DNA of 35,355 nucleotides from an uncultured beta proteobacterium (GTDB lineage: Bacteria > Pseudomonadota > Gammaproteobacteria > Burkholderiales > Rhodocyclaceae), in contig CAIXAY010000006.1 in assembly GCA_903917505.1 (NCBI GenBank), forward strand, positions 1-35,355, in the 5' to 3' direction. Positions within the stretch are counted from its first letter, which is position 1, and each line of letters begins with the position of its first letter. The position numbers and the translations under genes were made by a program. Positions 10,095 through 17,797 of this stretch are shown here, in pieces. The notes below the pieces were generated by a model that saw only the letters and a program-made list of their open reading frames with translations, was not told the origin of the DNA and ran no database searches.

Positions 10095-10454
10095 ATGACC
10101 GATTCCACCGACGATACAAGTGGCGCGGCACAGGCCGTCACGACAGCGGACGGGCAGTTCCGGGAAGAACTGGTCGCCGCGCTGCGAACGATTTTCGATC
10201 CGGAAATTCCGGTCAATATTTACGACCTCGGGCTGATTTACGCACTGAACATCGACGCGCAGGGGGCGGTCGCAATCGAGATGACGCTGACCGCCCCCGC
10301 CTGCCCGGTGGCCGGGACTTTTCCCGGCACCGTCGAAGCGCGGCTGCGCGAGGTGCCCGGCGTTGCCGACGTGCATGTAAAGCTTGTTTGGGAACCGGCC
10401 TGGAACATGGACATGATGCCGGACGCGGTGAAACTGCAGCTCGGCTTGCTGTGA
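10095..10454 (+). CDS. sufT: SufT / MIP18-like (DUF59) Fe-S maturation protein
   Basis: Accessory factor in Fe-S protein maturation, related to the eukaryotic MIP18/CIA2 family. The 119-residue product is a single DUF59 domain after a short acidic, Thr-rich N-terminal extension (about 25 residues). Diagnostic segments are FDPEIPVNIYDLGLIY and the TLTAPACPVAG motif with the conserved Cys. It belongs to the 'SUF-associated' group placed at the end of SUF operons (TIGR02945, from memory). It begins 6 nt after sufU. The exact molecular role is not settled even in model organisms. Confidence 0.92.
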   Translation: MTDSTDDTSGAAQAVTTADGQFREELVAALRTIFDPEIPVNIYDLGLIYALNIDAQGAVAIEMTLTAPACPVAGTFPGTVEARLREVPGVADVHVKLVWEPAWNMDMMPDAVKLQLGLL

Positions 10455-10463
10455 GCGGCGCCA

Positions 10464-10784
10464 ATGTCGAAATGGATTGACGTCGCGCCGCAGGACGAAT
10501 TCGCCGCTGGGCAATGGCGTTCGCTCGATGTGGACGGCGCGCCGGTCGCGGTTTTCAACCTGGACGGCGCCTACTACGCCATCGAGGATGTCTGCACCCA
10601 TGACGGCGGGATTCTGACCGGCGGCGACATCGAAGGCGAGGAAGTCGTCTGCCCGCGCCACGGCGCGCGCTTTTCGATCAAGACCGGCGCTGTGCTCGCG
10701 CCGCCGGCTTACGAAGATGTCGCGACCTTCCCGGTGCGCGTCGAAGCCGGCATGGTTCAGGTGCGCGATGCGCGCTGGGATTGA
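10464..10784 (+). CDS. Rieske-type [2Fe-2S] ferredoxin in the SUF operon
   Basis: This 106-residue soluble Rieske protein has the two cluster-binding boxes CTHDGG (Cys44, His46) and CPRHGARF (Cys63, His66). It belongs to the NirD/aromatic-dioxygenase ferredoxin class, with no signal peptide or membrane anchor, so it should be a cytoplasmic electron carrier. It starts 9 nt after sufT in the same direction and is the last gene of the operon. No dioxygenase or reductase partner lies nearby. Its placement suggests it serves cluster assembly, as an electron donor or as a client, but this is an inference from context. Confidence 0.92.
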   Translation: MSKWIDVAPQDEFAAGQWRSLDVDGAPVAVFNLDGAYYAIEDVCTHDGGILTGGDIEGEEVVCPRHGARFSIKTGAVLAPPAYEDVATFPVRVEAGMVQVRDARWD

Positions 10785-10799
10785 GAATCCCGGCGCTTC

Positions 10800-11621
10800 T
10801 TAAGCCACCGCGTCGACCACTTCGTCGGTCCACACCTTGAAACCGCTCAGCAGATTGGGTCCGAAGGCCGTGCTCAGCGCGACGTCGGCGGCGTCGCGGC
10901 CGCGTGCGACCAGGATCCGGCCGATGCGCGGGGTGTTGTTGCGCGGATCGAAGGTGTACCAGCAGCCGTCGAGGTGGGCCTCGAACCAGGCGGCAAAATC
11001 CATTGGCAGGTCGACCGTCGGCACGCCGATGTCGCCGAGGTAGCCGGTGCAGTAGCGTGCGGGAATATTCATGCAGCGGCAGAACGCGACGGCCAGATGC
11101 GTGAAATCGCGACAGACGCCGGTGCGCTCGGAATAGGCCTCGAGCGCCGTGCGCGTCGCGCGCGCGTGCTCGTAACCGAACACCAGATGTTGATGGACAA
11201 AGTCGCAGATGGCCTGGACGCGGCCCCAGCCGGCCCGCGCCGATGCGAACAGCGCCCAGGCCATTTCCGACAGGCGGTCGGTTTCGCAATAGCGGCTGCC
11301 GAGCAGGAAGCGCAGCGTGTCGTCGGGAAGATCGGCAACCGGCGTTTGCTGCGCCTGCACGGCGAGGAGGTCGGCAGCGCCGCTGTCGTTGAGCAGGGCG
11401 TCGCCGCAGATGCGCAGACGCCCGGCCGGGGCAACGATGCGCGTGCAGCGGTTGCCGAAACTGTCGCGGTATTCCCTGGCCGGCACCGGCGGGTCGAAGC
11501 ACAACTGGTCGCGGCCGACGAGGCCGGGGAGACGCGAATCATGGACATGCAACACAAGGATCATCGGGGTGGGCAGCGGGCAGTCGTAAATCATTTCGAA
11601 ACCGGCGTGGATTTGCATCAT
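10800..11621 (-). CDS. Transglutaminase-like cysteine protease-fold protein (COG1305 type)
   Basis: The 273-residue product has a bacterial transglutaminase-like N-terminal region followed by a core with a complete triad: Cys170 in ERTGVCRDFTH, His216 in AWFEAHLDG and Asp225 in YTFDPRNN. No signal peptide is visible, so it is probably cytoplasmic. Family members act as cysteine peptidases or amidases rather than crosslinkers. It is the downstream, last gene of the Anbu island, 132 nt after the amidohydrolase gene. This is the transglutaminase class recurrently found with Anbu. Two adjacent ATGs (11621 and 11618) are possible starts behind GGGAG; the second has the better spacing. Confidence 0.85.
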   Translation of the reverse strand: MMQIHAGFEMIYDCPLPTPMILVLHVHDSRLPGLVGRDQLCFDPPVPAREYRDSFGNRCTRIVAPAGRLRICGDALLNDSGAADLLAVQAQQTPVADLPDDTLRFLLGSRYCETDRLSEMAWALFASARAGWGRVQAICDFVHQHLVFGYEHARATRTALEAYSERTGVCRDFTHLAVAFCRCMNIPARYCTGYLGDIGVPTVDLPMDFAAWFEAHLDGCWYTFDPRNNTPRIGRILVARGRDAADVALSTAFGPNLLSGFKVWTDEVVDAVA

Positions 11622-11753
11622 GGGGCTCCCGGGTCACTGGACGAATTTGCGCGTGCGCCGCAAGGTGCCAAGGCGGCAGCTACGCCAGTGATCGGCGGCA
11701 AGAGGCATGCCCGTTCCCGCGCGCCGATCCGGTGCGCAAGCGCCCGGGAATTT

Positions 11754-12458
11754 TCAGGGCGCGCAGGCCAGCCGCAGGGTACGGGTCAGGACCTCGCGCA
11801 CAGACGACCAGTTCCGCTCGCCGGCATGGACGATCTTCTGGTTGATTTCGATTTCTATTCCCAGGTACGCCGCGTTCGGGAAGCAACGGCGTAAGTGCGA
11901 AGTCAGCCCGTCGCCCTTGCCGGCGTACGGGTAATTGCGGCGCACGCGCAGGTCCGGCGCCTTTTGCGCGAGCAAATTCTTCCACGCGGCGCACAGCCTG
12001 GCCTCGCCCTCGCGGCGCGGGTCGTAAAGCAGGCCGAGGTCGGCCTTGCGCACCTCGCCATCGAGTTCCGGCGTGAAGCTGTGTGCCGAGACGTGCACGA
12101 CACGCCGCCCGGCCGCGACCGATTGGGCGACCAGGCTTTCGACCTGTCGGCGGTAGGGCAGGTAGTGTTTGGCGACGATCTCGGCGCGCAGGTCCGCCGG
12201 CGCACCGCGCGTCGCCGGCGAGTAGAGCGCCGGGTGGCCGAGCGAACGATTGAGGTCGATGAGCAGCCGGCTGACCGTCGAACTCACCAGCGGCGCCTGG
12301 AACGATGTGGCCAGCGTCCTGGCCATGCGCAGCGCGCCGGCGTCGAAGCCGCGATGGGTTTTCAGCAGCGCGTCATAACCGCGAAAGAGCGAGCGATAGG
12401 GGGCGGGGATCCGGTTGCCGCCGTGTTCGCAGGTGAACAGCAAAGCGTCGCCAGGCAT
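11754..12458 (-). CDS. N-formylglutamate amidohydrolase-like protein
   Basis: This 234-residue protein has the recognisable FGase fold (PF05013 family) related to zinc carboxypeptidase/HutG enzymes. Motifs in order are TCEHGGNRIP (about residues 9-18), HRGFDAGA with His35 and Asp39, DLNR (68-71), VSAHSF (123-128) and GIEIEINQK (200-208). The His/Glu/Asp residues are positioned for metal binding. The gene starts only 6 nt downstream of the Anbu stop, so the two are almost certainly cotranscribed. No histidine-degradation genes are nearby, so an N-formylglutamate substrate is unlikely; an amide or isopeptide made or released by the island is an alternative. Confidence 0.85.
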   Translation of the reverse strand: MPGDALLFTCEHGGNRIPAPYRSLFRGYDALLKTHRGFDAGALRMARTLATSFQAPLVSSTVSRLLIDLNRSLGHPALYSPATRGAPADLRAEIVAKHYLPYRRQVESLVAQSVAAGRRVVHVSAHSFTPELDGEVRKADLGLLYDPRREGEARLCAAWKNLLAQKAPDLRVRRNYPYAGKGDGLTSHLRRCFPNAAYLGIEIEINQKIVHAGERNWSSVREVLTRTLRLACAP

Positions 12459-12464
12459 TCCCGA

Positions 12465-13193
12465 TCACCAAAGCAGTTCGGGCAATTGGCGGAATACTTC
12501 GCGAGTCCCCTCGCTCCACTTTTGCGTGAGCGCCCTGAAATAGATATCGTCGTCGTCGATTCGGCGCCGCTTCGTCACTTCGAGGCTGTCTTGATCGTAG
12601 CAAAGAAGGTCGATCGGCATGCCGACCGATATATTGCTGCGCATGGTCGAATCGAAGGATACGAGCACGCATTTGGTGGCGTCGGTAAGGCTCGTCGAGC
12701 GTTTGATCACGCGGTCGATGATCGGCTTTCCGTACTTGGTTTCGCCGGTCTGGAAATAGGGGGTTTCGTCTCCCGCCTCGATGAAATTGCCTTCGGCATA
12801 GATGCGGAAGAGCCGGGTCGCTTCGCCGCGGATCTGTCCGCCGACAATGAGCGACGCATTGAAGCCGCTCTCGGTATCCTGCAGGTACTGGCCGTCGCGC
12901 CGATCGACCTGGCGCATGGCGTCGGAAACCAGCATGGCGACGTCGAACATCGTCAGCGCGTTCCACAGGTTCGGGACCGCGTCGCCGGCCATGCAGCGCT
13001 GCTCCAGAACGCTGACCACCGCCTGGGTTCCCGAGAGGCTGCCGGAACTCAGGAGAACGATCACCCGGTCGCCGCGACGTTCGAACACGGACATCTTGCA
13101 GAACTTGGCGACATCGTCCATGCCGGCATTGGTCCGCGAGTCGGAGGCGAAAATCATCCCGTCATTGAGTTTCAGGCCGATGCAGTAAGTCAT
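12465..13193 (-). CDS. Anbu: proteasome-like (ancestral beta subunit) hydrolase
   Basis: The 242-residue product belongs to the Ntn-hydrolase proteasome family, COG3484 or Anbu, which assembles as open helical rings of beta-like subunits in studied bacteria. It begins MTYCIGL: removal of Met exposes Thr1, the expected nucleophile. Asp17 (FASDSRTNAG) and Lys32 (KFCKMSV) lie at the positions of the proteasome charge relay, numbering from Thr1. A segment LLSSGSLSGTQ contains the conserved Ser/Gly turn. There is no ATPase partner like HslU. The in-frame extension upstream was rejected because it would hide Thr1. The gene lies 20 nt after the DUF2126 gene. Its physiological substrate is not known. 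Confidence 0.92.
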   Translation of the reverse strand: MTYCIGLKLNDGMIFASDSRTNAGMDDVAKFCKMSVFERRGDRVIVLLSSGSLSGTQAVVSVLEQRCMAGDAVPNLWNALTMFDVAMLVSDAMRQVDRRDGQYLQDTESGFNASLIVGGQIRGEATRLFRIYAEGNFIEAGDETPYFQTGETKYGKPIIDRVIKRSTSLTDATKCVLVSFDSTMRSNISVGMPIDLLCYDQDSLEVTKRRRIDDDDIYFRALTQKWSEGTREVFRQLPELLW

Positions 13194-13213
13194 GGTGTGC
13201 CGCGGCCTCGCCG

Positions 13214-16200
13214 CTATTGCTGCTGCTGCGCCGGTTCGCTGGCGATTCCCGGCGGGCCTTCCAGACAAGCTTCCGGCGCGCGGCGCAGATCGAGCGTCAG
13301 CGGATAGTCGGGGTTGCATCCTTCGTTTTGCACGCGCATCAGTCCGGGCGTGTGGCCCTGGTTCCAGAAGCGCGCCACGCGCCGCGCCTCGGCCTCATTG
13401 GCATTGACCGGGAAAGTGTCGTAATTGCGGCCGCCCGGATGCGCGACGTGATAGGTGCAGCCACCGATCGAACGGGAGCTCCAGCGATCGACGAGATCGA
13501 ACACCAGCGGCGCCTGCACGCCGATGGTCGGGTGCAGCCCGGACGGCGGCGCCCAGGCGCGGTAGCGGATGCCGGCGACGTATTCGCCGCGCGTCCCGGT
13601 CGCCGTCAGCGGCAGCGGCCGCCCGTTGCAGGTCACCACATGGCGCTGGTCGTTCAGGTTGCGCACCTTGATCTGCATGCGCTCCAGCGATGAATCGACG
13701 TAGCGCGCGGTGCCGCCGGCGGCGACTTCCTCGCCGAGCACATGCCAGGGCTCGATGGCCTGGCGCAGCTCGATTTTGATGCCGTGATAGACGACGCTGC
13801 CGAAACGCGGGAAACGGAATTCGAGGAAGGGGGCGAACCACTCGAATTGAAAAGCGTAGCCGGCGCGCTGCAGGTCGAGCACGACGTCGCGCATGTCCTG
13901 CGCCACGAAATGCGGCAGCATGAAGCGGTCATGCAGTTCGGTGCCCCAGCGCACCAGCCCGTTGGCATACGGCGTCTGCCAGAACTTGGCCACCAGCGCG
14001 CGCAGCAGCAGCATCTGCAGCAGCGACATTTGCGCATGCGGCGGCATCTCGAAGCCGCGGAACTCGACGAGGCCGAGGCGCCCGGCCGGGCCGTCGGGCG
14101 AATAGAGTTTGTCGATGCAGAATTCGGCGCGGTGGGTGTTGCCGGAAAGGTCGACGAGCAGATTGCGCAGCAGGCGATCGACCAGCCAGGGCTGCAGGCT
14201 TTCCTCGACGGGCTTGAGGCGCTCGGCCATCTGCTGGAAAGCGATCTCGAGTTCGTAGAGGCTTTCATGGCGCGCTTCATCGACGCGCGGCGCCTGGCTG
14301 GTCGGGCCGATGAACAGGCCGGAGAACAGGAAGGACAGGGCCGGATGGTTCTGCCAATAGCTGATCAGGCTCATCAGCAGGTCGGGCCGGCGCAGGCAGG
14401 GCGAGTCGGCCGGAACCGCGGCGCCGAGGGTCAGGTGGTTGCCCCCGCCGGTGCCGGTGTGACGCCCGTCGAGCATGAACTTCTCGGTGCCGAGGCGAGT
14501 GAGGCGCGCTTCGGCGTAAAGCGTTTGCGTGTTGGCGACGAGTTCTTTCCAACTGCTCGCCGGATGGATATTGACCTCGATCACGCCCGGATCGGGCGTG
14601 ATGCGAAAGACCTGCACGCGCGGATCGGCGGGCGGCGTGTAACCTTCGATGCGCACCGGCAGTTGCAGGGCCGCGGCGGTCGCTTCGACAGCGCCGATCA
14701 GCGCGACGAAATCCTCGAGCAATGGAACCGGCGGCAGGAAGACGCACAGTACGCCGGCGCGCACCTCGACGCACAGCGCTGTATGCACGATTTCTTTTGC
14801 TTCCGCTGCGGCCTTGGCCGCCGGCGTTGCGGCGCGGCTTGCGGCCTCGCCATCGGCGAGCGCCGCCGGCGTATCGAAAGGATCGCGGCCGAATTCTTCT
14901 TCCTTGTCGGCCGGGTCGACCCACGGCAGCGAAGCGAGCGGCAAGCGCAAGCCGAGCGGCGAATCGCCGGGAACCAGATAGAGGTGCTCGCGCCGCAGCG
15001 GCCAGCGGCTGGAGCGAAACTGGGCGCGCGCAGCCGCTTTCCCGCCCGCCGGCAAAGCCTTGAGCGGCAGCACATAACCGGCCGTCGCGCCGAGGTCTCT
15101 TTCGATCAGCAGCGCGATGCGCCGGCGCTCGTCGGCCTGGGTCAGATCGGCCTTGAGCGGATCGAAATTCTTTGGCCAGCGCTGTTCGGCATCGACGAGC
15201 TGGCTGACGTCCTCATAGGCCGGAATCACAAAACCTTCGGCCAGCCCAAGCGCCTTGACGAGCCGCGTGATGAAGCGCAGGCCATCGGGCGTTTGCTGCT
15301 TGCCGCCGCCGTCGGCGGTGACCAGCAGCTTGCGCTCCTGCCACAGCGGCTTGCCGTCGATTCGCCAGTAGCAGCCGAGCGCCCAGCGTGGCAAGGGTTC
15401 GCCGGGATACCATTTGCCCTGCCCGAAATGCAGCAGGGCGCCGGGCGCAAAATGCCCTTGCAGCCGGACGAGCAAATCGCCGGCCAGTTCGCGCTTCTTT
15501 TCCGACAGCGCGGTGTGATTCCACTCCGGGCCGTCCATGTCGTCGATCGACACGAACGTCGGCTCGCCGCCCATGGTCAGGCGCACGTCGTGCGCCTTGA
15601 GCTCGGCGTCGACCTGCTCGCCGAGCTTGAGCACGGCTTGCCACTGCGCTTCGTTATAGGGCAGGGTGACCCGCGCATCTTCGTGAATGCGGGTGACGCT
15701 CATGGCGAAATCGAACTGCGTTTCACACACTTCGGTGAGGCCCGTGACCGGCGCCGCGGACGACGGCATGGCGGTGCAGGCCAGCGGGATGTGGCCTTCG
15801 CCGGCGAGCAGCCCCGAGGTCGGATCGAGGCCGATCCAGCCGGCGCCGGGAATGAAGACCTCCGCCCAGGCATGCAGGTCGGTGAAGTCGTGATCGGTTC
15901 CGGAAGGGCCGTCGAGGGCGCTGACGTCGGCCTTCAGCTGGATCAGATAGCCCGAGGCGAAACGCGCGGCCAGCCCGAAGTGGCGCATCGCCTGCACCAG
16001 CAGCCAGGCCGAGTCGCGGCACGAGCCGCGCTTGAGGTCCAGCGTCTGTTCCGGCGTCTGCACGCCGGTCTCCAGGCGCACGATGTAGCCGACATCGCCC
16101 TGCACGCGCTGGTTGATGCCGACCAGCATGTCGATGGTGCGCAGCGGCTTGTCGAGAAATTCCTTCTTCGTCCGCGCCAGCCATTCGGCAAACAGCGGCG

Positions 16201-16570
16201 TCGCCGGCTCGGCTTCGAGATAGGGGCCGAGTTCGCGCTTCAAGCCATCGGGGTAGGCGAACGGATAGTTTTCGGCGAACTCGTCGATGAAAAAATCGAA
16301 GGGGTTGATGATCGTCATGTCGGCGACGAGGTCGACGGTGATGGACAGCGCTTCGGTTTTTTCCGGGAAGACCACGCGCGCCACCCAGTTGCCGAAGGGA
16401 TCCTGCTGCCAGTTGAGGAAATGGCCGGCCGGCTCGATGCGCAGCGAATAGCTGAGCACCGGCGTGCGACAGTGCGCCGCCGGGCGCAAGCGGATCTCGT
16501 GCGGCGACAAATTGACGGCACGGTCAAAGCGATAGCGGGTCAGGTGCTGGAGCGCAACACGAATGGTCAT
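13214..16570 (-). CDS. Giant transglutaminase-domain protein with DUF2126 C-terminal region
   Basis: The 1118-residue protein has an N-terminal bacterial transglutaminase domain (about residues 1-90) and a core with an intact triad: Cys184 in RGSCRDSAWL, His233 in DLHAWAEVF and Asp249 in WIGLDPTSG. The rest (about residues 320-1118) matches the uncharacterised DUF2126 region, including LTMGGEPTFVSIDD, GKWYPGEPLPRWALG, NHLTLGAAVPADSP and PFRFPRFGS-like segments near the end. No signal peptide is seen. The ATG at 16570 begins the conserved MTIRVALQHLTRY. The 270 nt between this start and the alpha-E stop hold no gene I can support, and may carry a promoter. The function of DUF2126 is unknown. 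Confidence 0.9.
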   Translation of the reverse strand: MTIRVALQHLTRYRFDRAVNLSPHEIRLRPAAHCRTPVLSYSLRIEPAGHFLNWQQDPFGNWVARVVFPEKTEALSITVDLVADMTIINPFDFFIDEFAENYPFAYPDGLKRELGPYLEAEPATPLFAEWLARTKKEFLDKPLRTIDMLVGINQRVQGDVGYIVRLETGVQTPEQTLDLKRGSCRDSAWLLVQAMRHFGLAARFASGYLIQLKADVSALDGPSGTDHDFTDLHAWAEVFIPGAGWIGLDPTSGLLAGEGHIPLACTAMPSSAAPVTGLTEVCETQFDFAMSVTRIHEDARVTLPYNEAQWQAVLKLGEQVDAELKAHDVRLTMGGEPTFVSIDDMDGPEWNHTALSEKKRELAGDLLVRLQGHFAPGALLHFGQGKWYPGEPLPRWALGCYWRIDGKPLWQERKLLVTADGGGKQQTPDGLRFITRLVKALGLAEGFVIPAYEDVSQLVDAEQRWPKNFDPLKADLTQADERRRIALLIERDLGATAGYVLPLKALPAGGKAAARAQFRSSRWPLRREHLYLVPGDSPLGLRLPLASLPWVDPADKEEEFGRDPFDTPAALADGEAASRAATPAAKAAAEAKEIVHTALCVEVRAGVLCVFLPPVPLLEDFVALIGAVEATAAALQLPVRIEGYTPPADPRVQVFRITPDPGVIEVNIHPASSWKELVANTQTLYAEARLTRLGTEKFMLDGRHTGTGGGNHLTLGAAVPADSPCLRRPDLLMSLISYWQNHPALSFLFSGLFIGPTSQAPRVDEARHESLYELEIAFQQMAERLKPVEESLQPWLVDRLLRNLLVDLSGNTHRAEFCIDKLYSPDGPAGRLGLVEFRGFEMPPHAQMSLLQMLLLRALVAKFWQTPYANGLVRWGTELHDRFMLPHFVAQDMRDVVLDLQRAGYAFQFEWFAPFLEFRFPRFGSVVYHGIKIELRQAIEPWHVLGEEVAAGGTARYVDSSLERMQIKVRNLNDQRHVVTCNGRPLPLTATGTRGEYVAGIRYRAWAPPSGLHPTIGVQAPLVFDLVDRWSSRSIGGCTYHVAHPGGRNYDTFPVNANEAEARRVARFWNQGHTPGLMRVQNEGCNPDYPLTLDLRRAPEACLEGPPGIASEPAQQQQ

Positions 16571-16840
16571 GGCAAAACTTTCGAGGCAGTAAGACGGCGC
16601 CGGCGCGGCGCGCTCGGCGTTACCATTTGAAGCTCGGCAACGGGGCAAAGGCCTGGCGCACGCCTTCACTATTCTCCACCCCGCCATTGCTGCATGAATC
16701 CAACGCGAAGAAGATACCCGCAACGATCATGGTCGCAACGCAATAGCTCATATTCAGCTTTCCGAGGTTTTCTGTTCAGGCCATCGCTTGGCGGAGCTCG
16801 CCATCAAGGCGCGCGTGCGGCCCGGATTACGAAGCTGGCA

Positions 16841-17785
16841 TCAATCATCCGTCGACCAGAAATAGGTGGTGTTGATCAGGCTGCCCAACTCGTAGATCCT
16901 CTCAAGGAATTCCGACAGGTATTCGTGCAAACCGTTCGCGAAGATTTCGTCGATGCGTCCGAAACGCAGCTGGCCGTTCAGCATGCCACAGCGCCGCAAC
17001 AGCTCGCCGGCGCGCGGACCGTTGATTTCCTGCAGCAGGCGGTCGACTTCGGCCATGCAGGCAGTCAGCGAGCGCGGCAAATCGCGGCGCAGGATCAGCA
17101 ATTCGGCAACCCGCTTCGGCGTGATCTGGTCGTGGTAGATCTTGCGGTAGGCTTCGAATGCCGATACCGAGCGCAGGATCGCACCCCATTGATAGTAATC
17201 GGCGGCGCCGCCGATTTCATCCGGGCTCGGCAACAGGATGTGGTACTTGACGTCGAGCAGCCGCGCCGTGTTGTCGGCGCGCTCGACAAAAGTGCCGAGG
17301 CGCAGGAAGCGGAAGGTGTCGTCGCGCAGCATCGTGCCGTAGGCCACGCCGCGCATCAGGTGCGAACGTTCCTTCACCCATTCGCAATAGCGCGAGACGC
17401 CCATTTCGCCAATTTCTCCGGAATGCTTGAGCGGCATGTCCAGCCAGGTCTGATTGAGCGCTTCCCACATTTCGGAAGTGATCGAACCGCGCACGGCGCG
17501 CGCGTTCTCGCGCGCGGTGAAGATGCTGTTGTAGATGCTGCCGGGGTTTTCCTTGTCGAGCACCATGAAGTGCAACACATTGTCGGCGGTCGATCCGGCA
17601 TAGCGCGCATCGAAATCCTCGTGCAGGCCGCTGATCGACAGCATCGCGCGCCATTCCTGGTGCGGCTCGGTCGCCACTTGCAGCAGCGACATGCGATAGG
17701 TTACGTCCAGCATGCGCGCGGTATTTTCCGCGCGCTCGATGCTGCGGGCCATCCAGTAGAGGTGATCTGCGGTTGAGGAAAGCAT
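16841..17785 (-). CDS. Alpha-E domain protein (DUF403)
   Basis: This 314-residue, all-alpha protein is rich in charged helices, starting with MLSSTADHLYWMARSIERAENTARMLDV, the recognisable start of alpha-E (COG2307) proteins. It is always linked with circularly permuted ATP-grasp and transglutaminase genes as far as I know. Recurring features are RAENTARLLD-like repeats (FVERADNTARLLDVKYH). No membrane segment or catalytic motif is evident; it may be a scaffold or carrier for a product of the ATP-grasp enzyme. An AGGGACC site precedes the ATG, and the gene begins 12 nt after the ATP-grasp stop. Confidence 0.9.
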   Translation of the reverse strand: MLSSTADHLYWMARSIERAENTARMLDVTYRMSLLQVATEPHQEWRAMLSISGLHEDFDARYAGSTADNVLHFMVLDKENPGSIYNSIFTARENARAVRGSITSEMWEALNQTWLDMPLKHSGEIGEMGVSRYCEWVKERSHLMRGVAYGTMLRDDTFRFLRLGTFVERADNTARLLDVKYHILLPSPDEIGGAADYYQWGAILRSVSAFEAYRKIYHDQITPKRVAELLILRRDLPRSLTACMAEVDRLLQEINGPRAGELLRRCGMLNGQLRFGRIDEIFANGLHEYLSEFLERIYELGSLINTTYFWSTDD

Positions 17786-17797
17786 TTTGGTCCCTAG

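Noticed and set aside
13742..16630. A 962-codon open frame on the plus strand
   Set aside because: It is antisense to the conserved DUF2126 transglutaminase gene; its long length results from high GC codon bias, and it matches no family I know.
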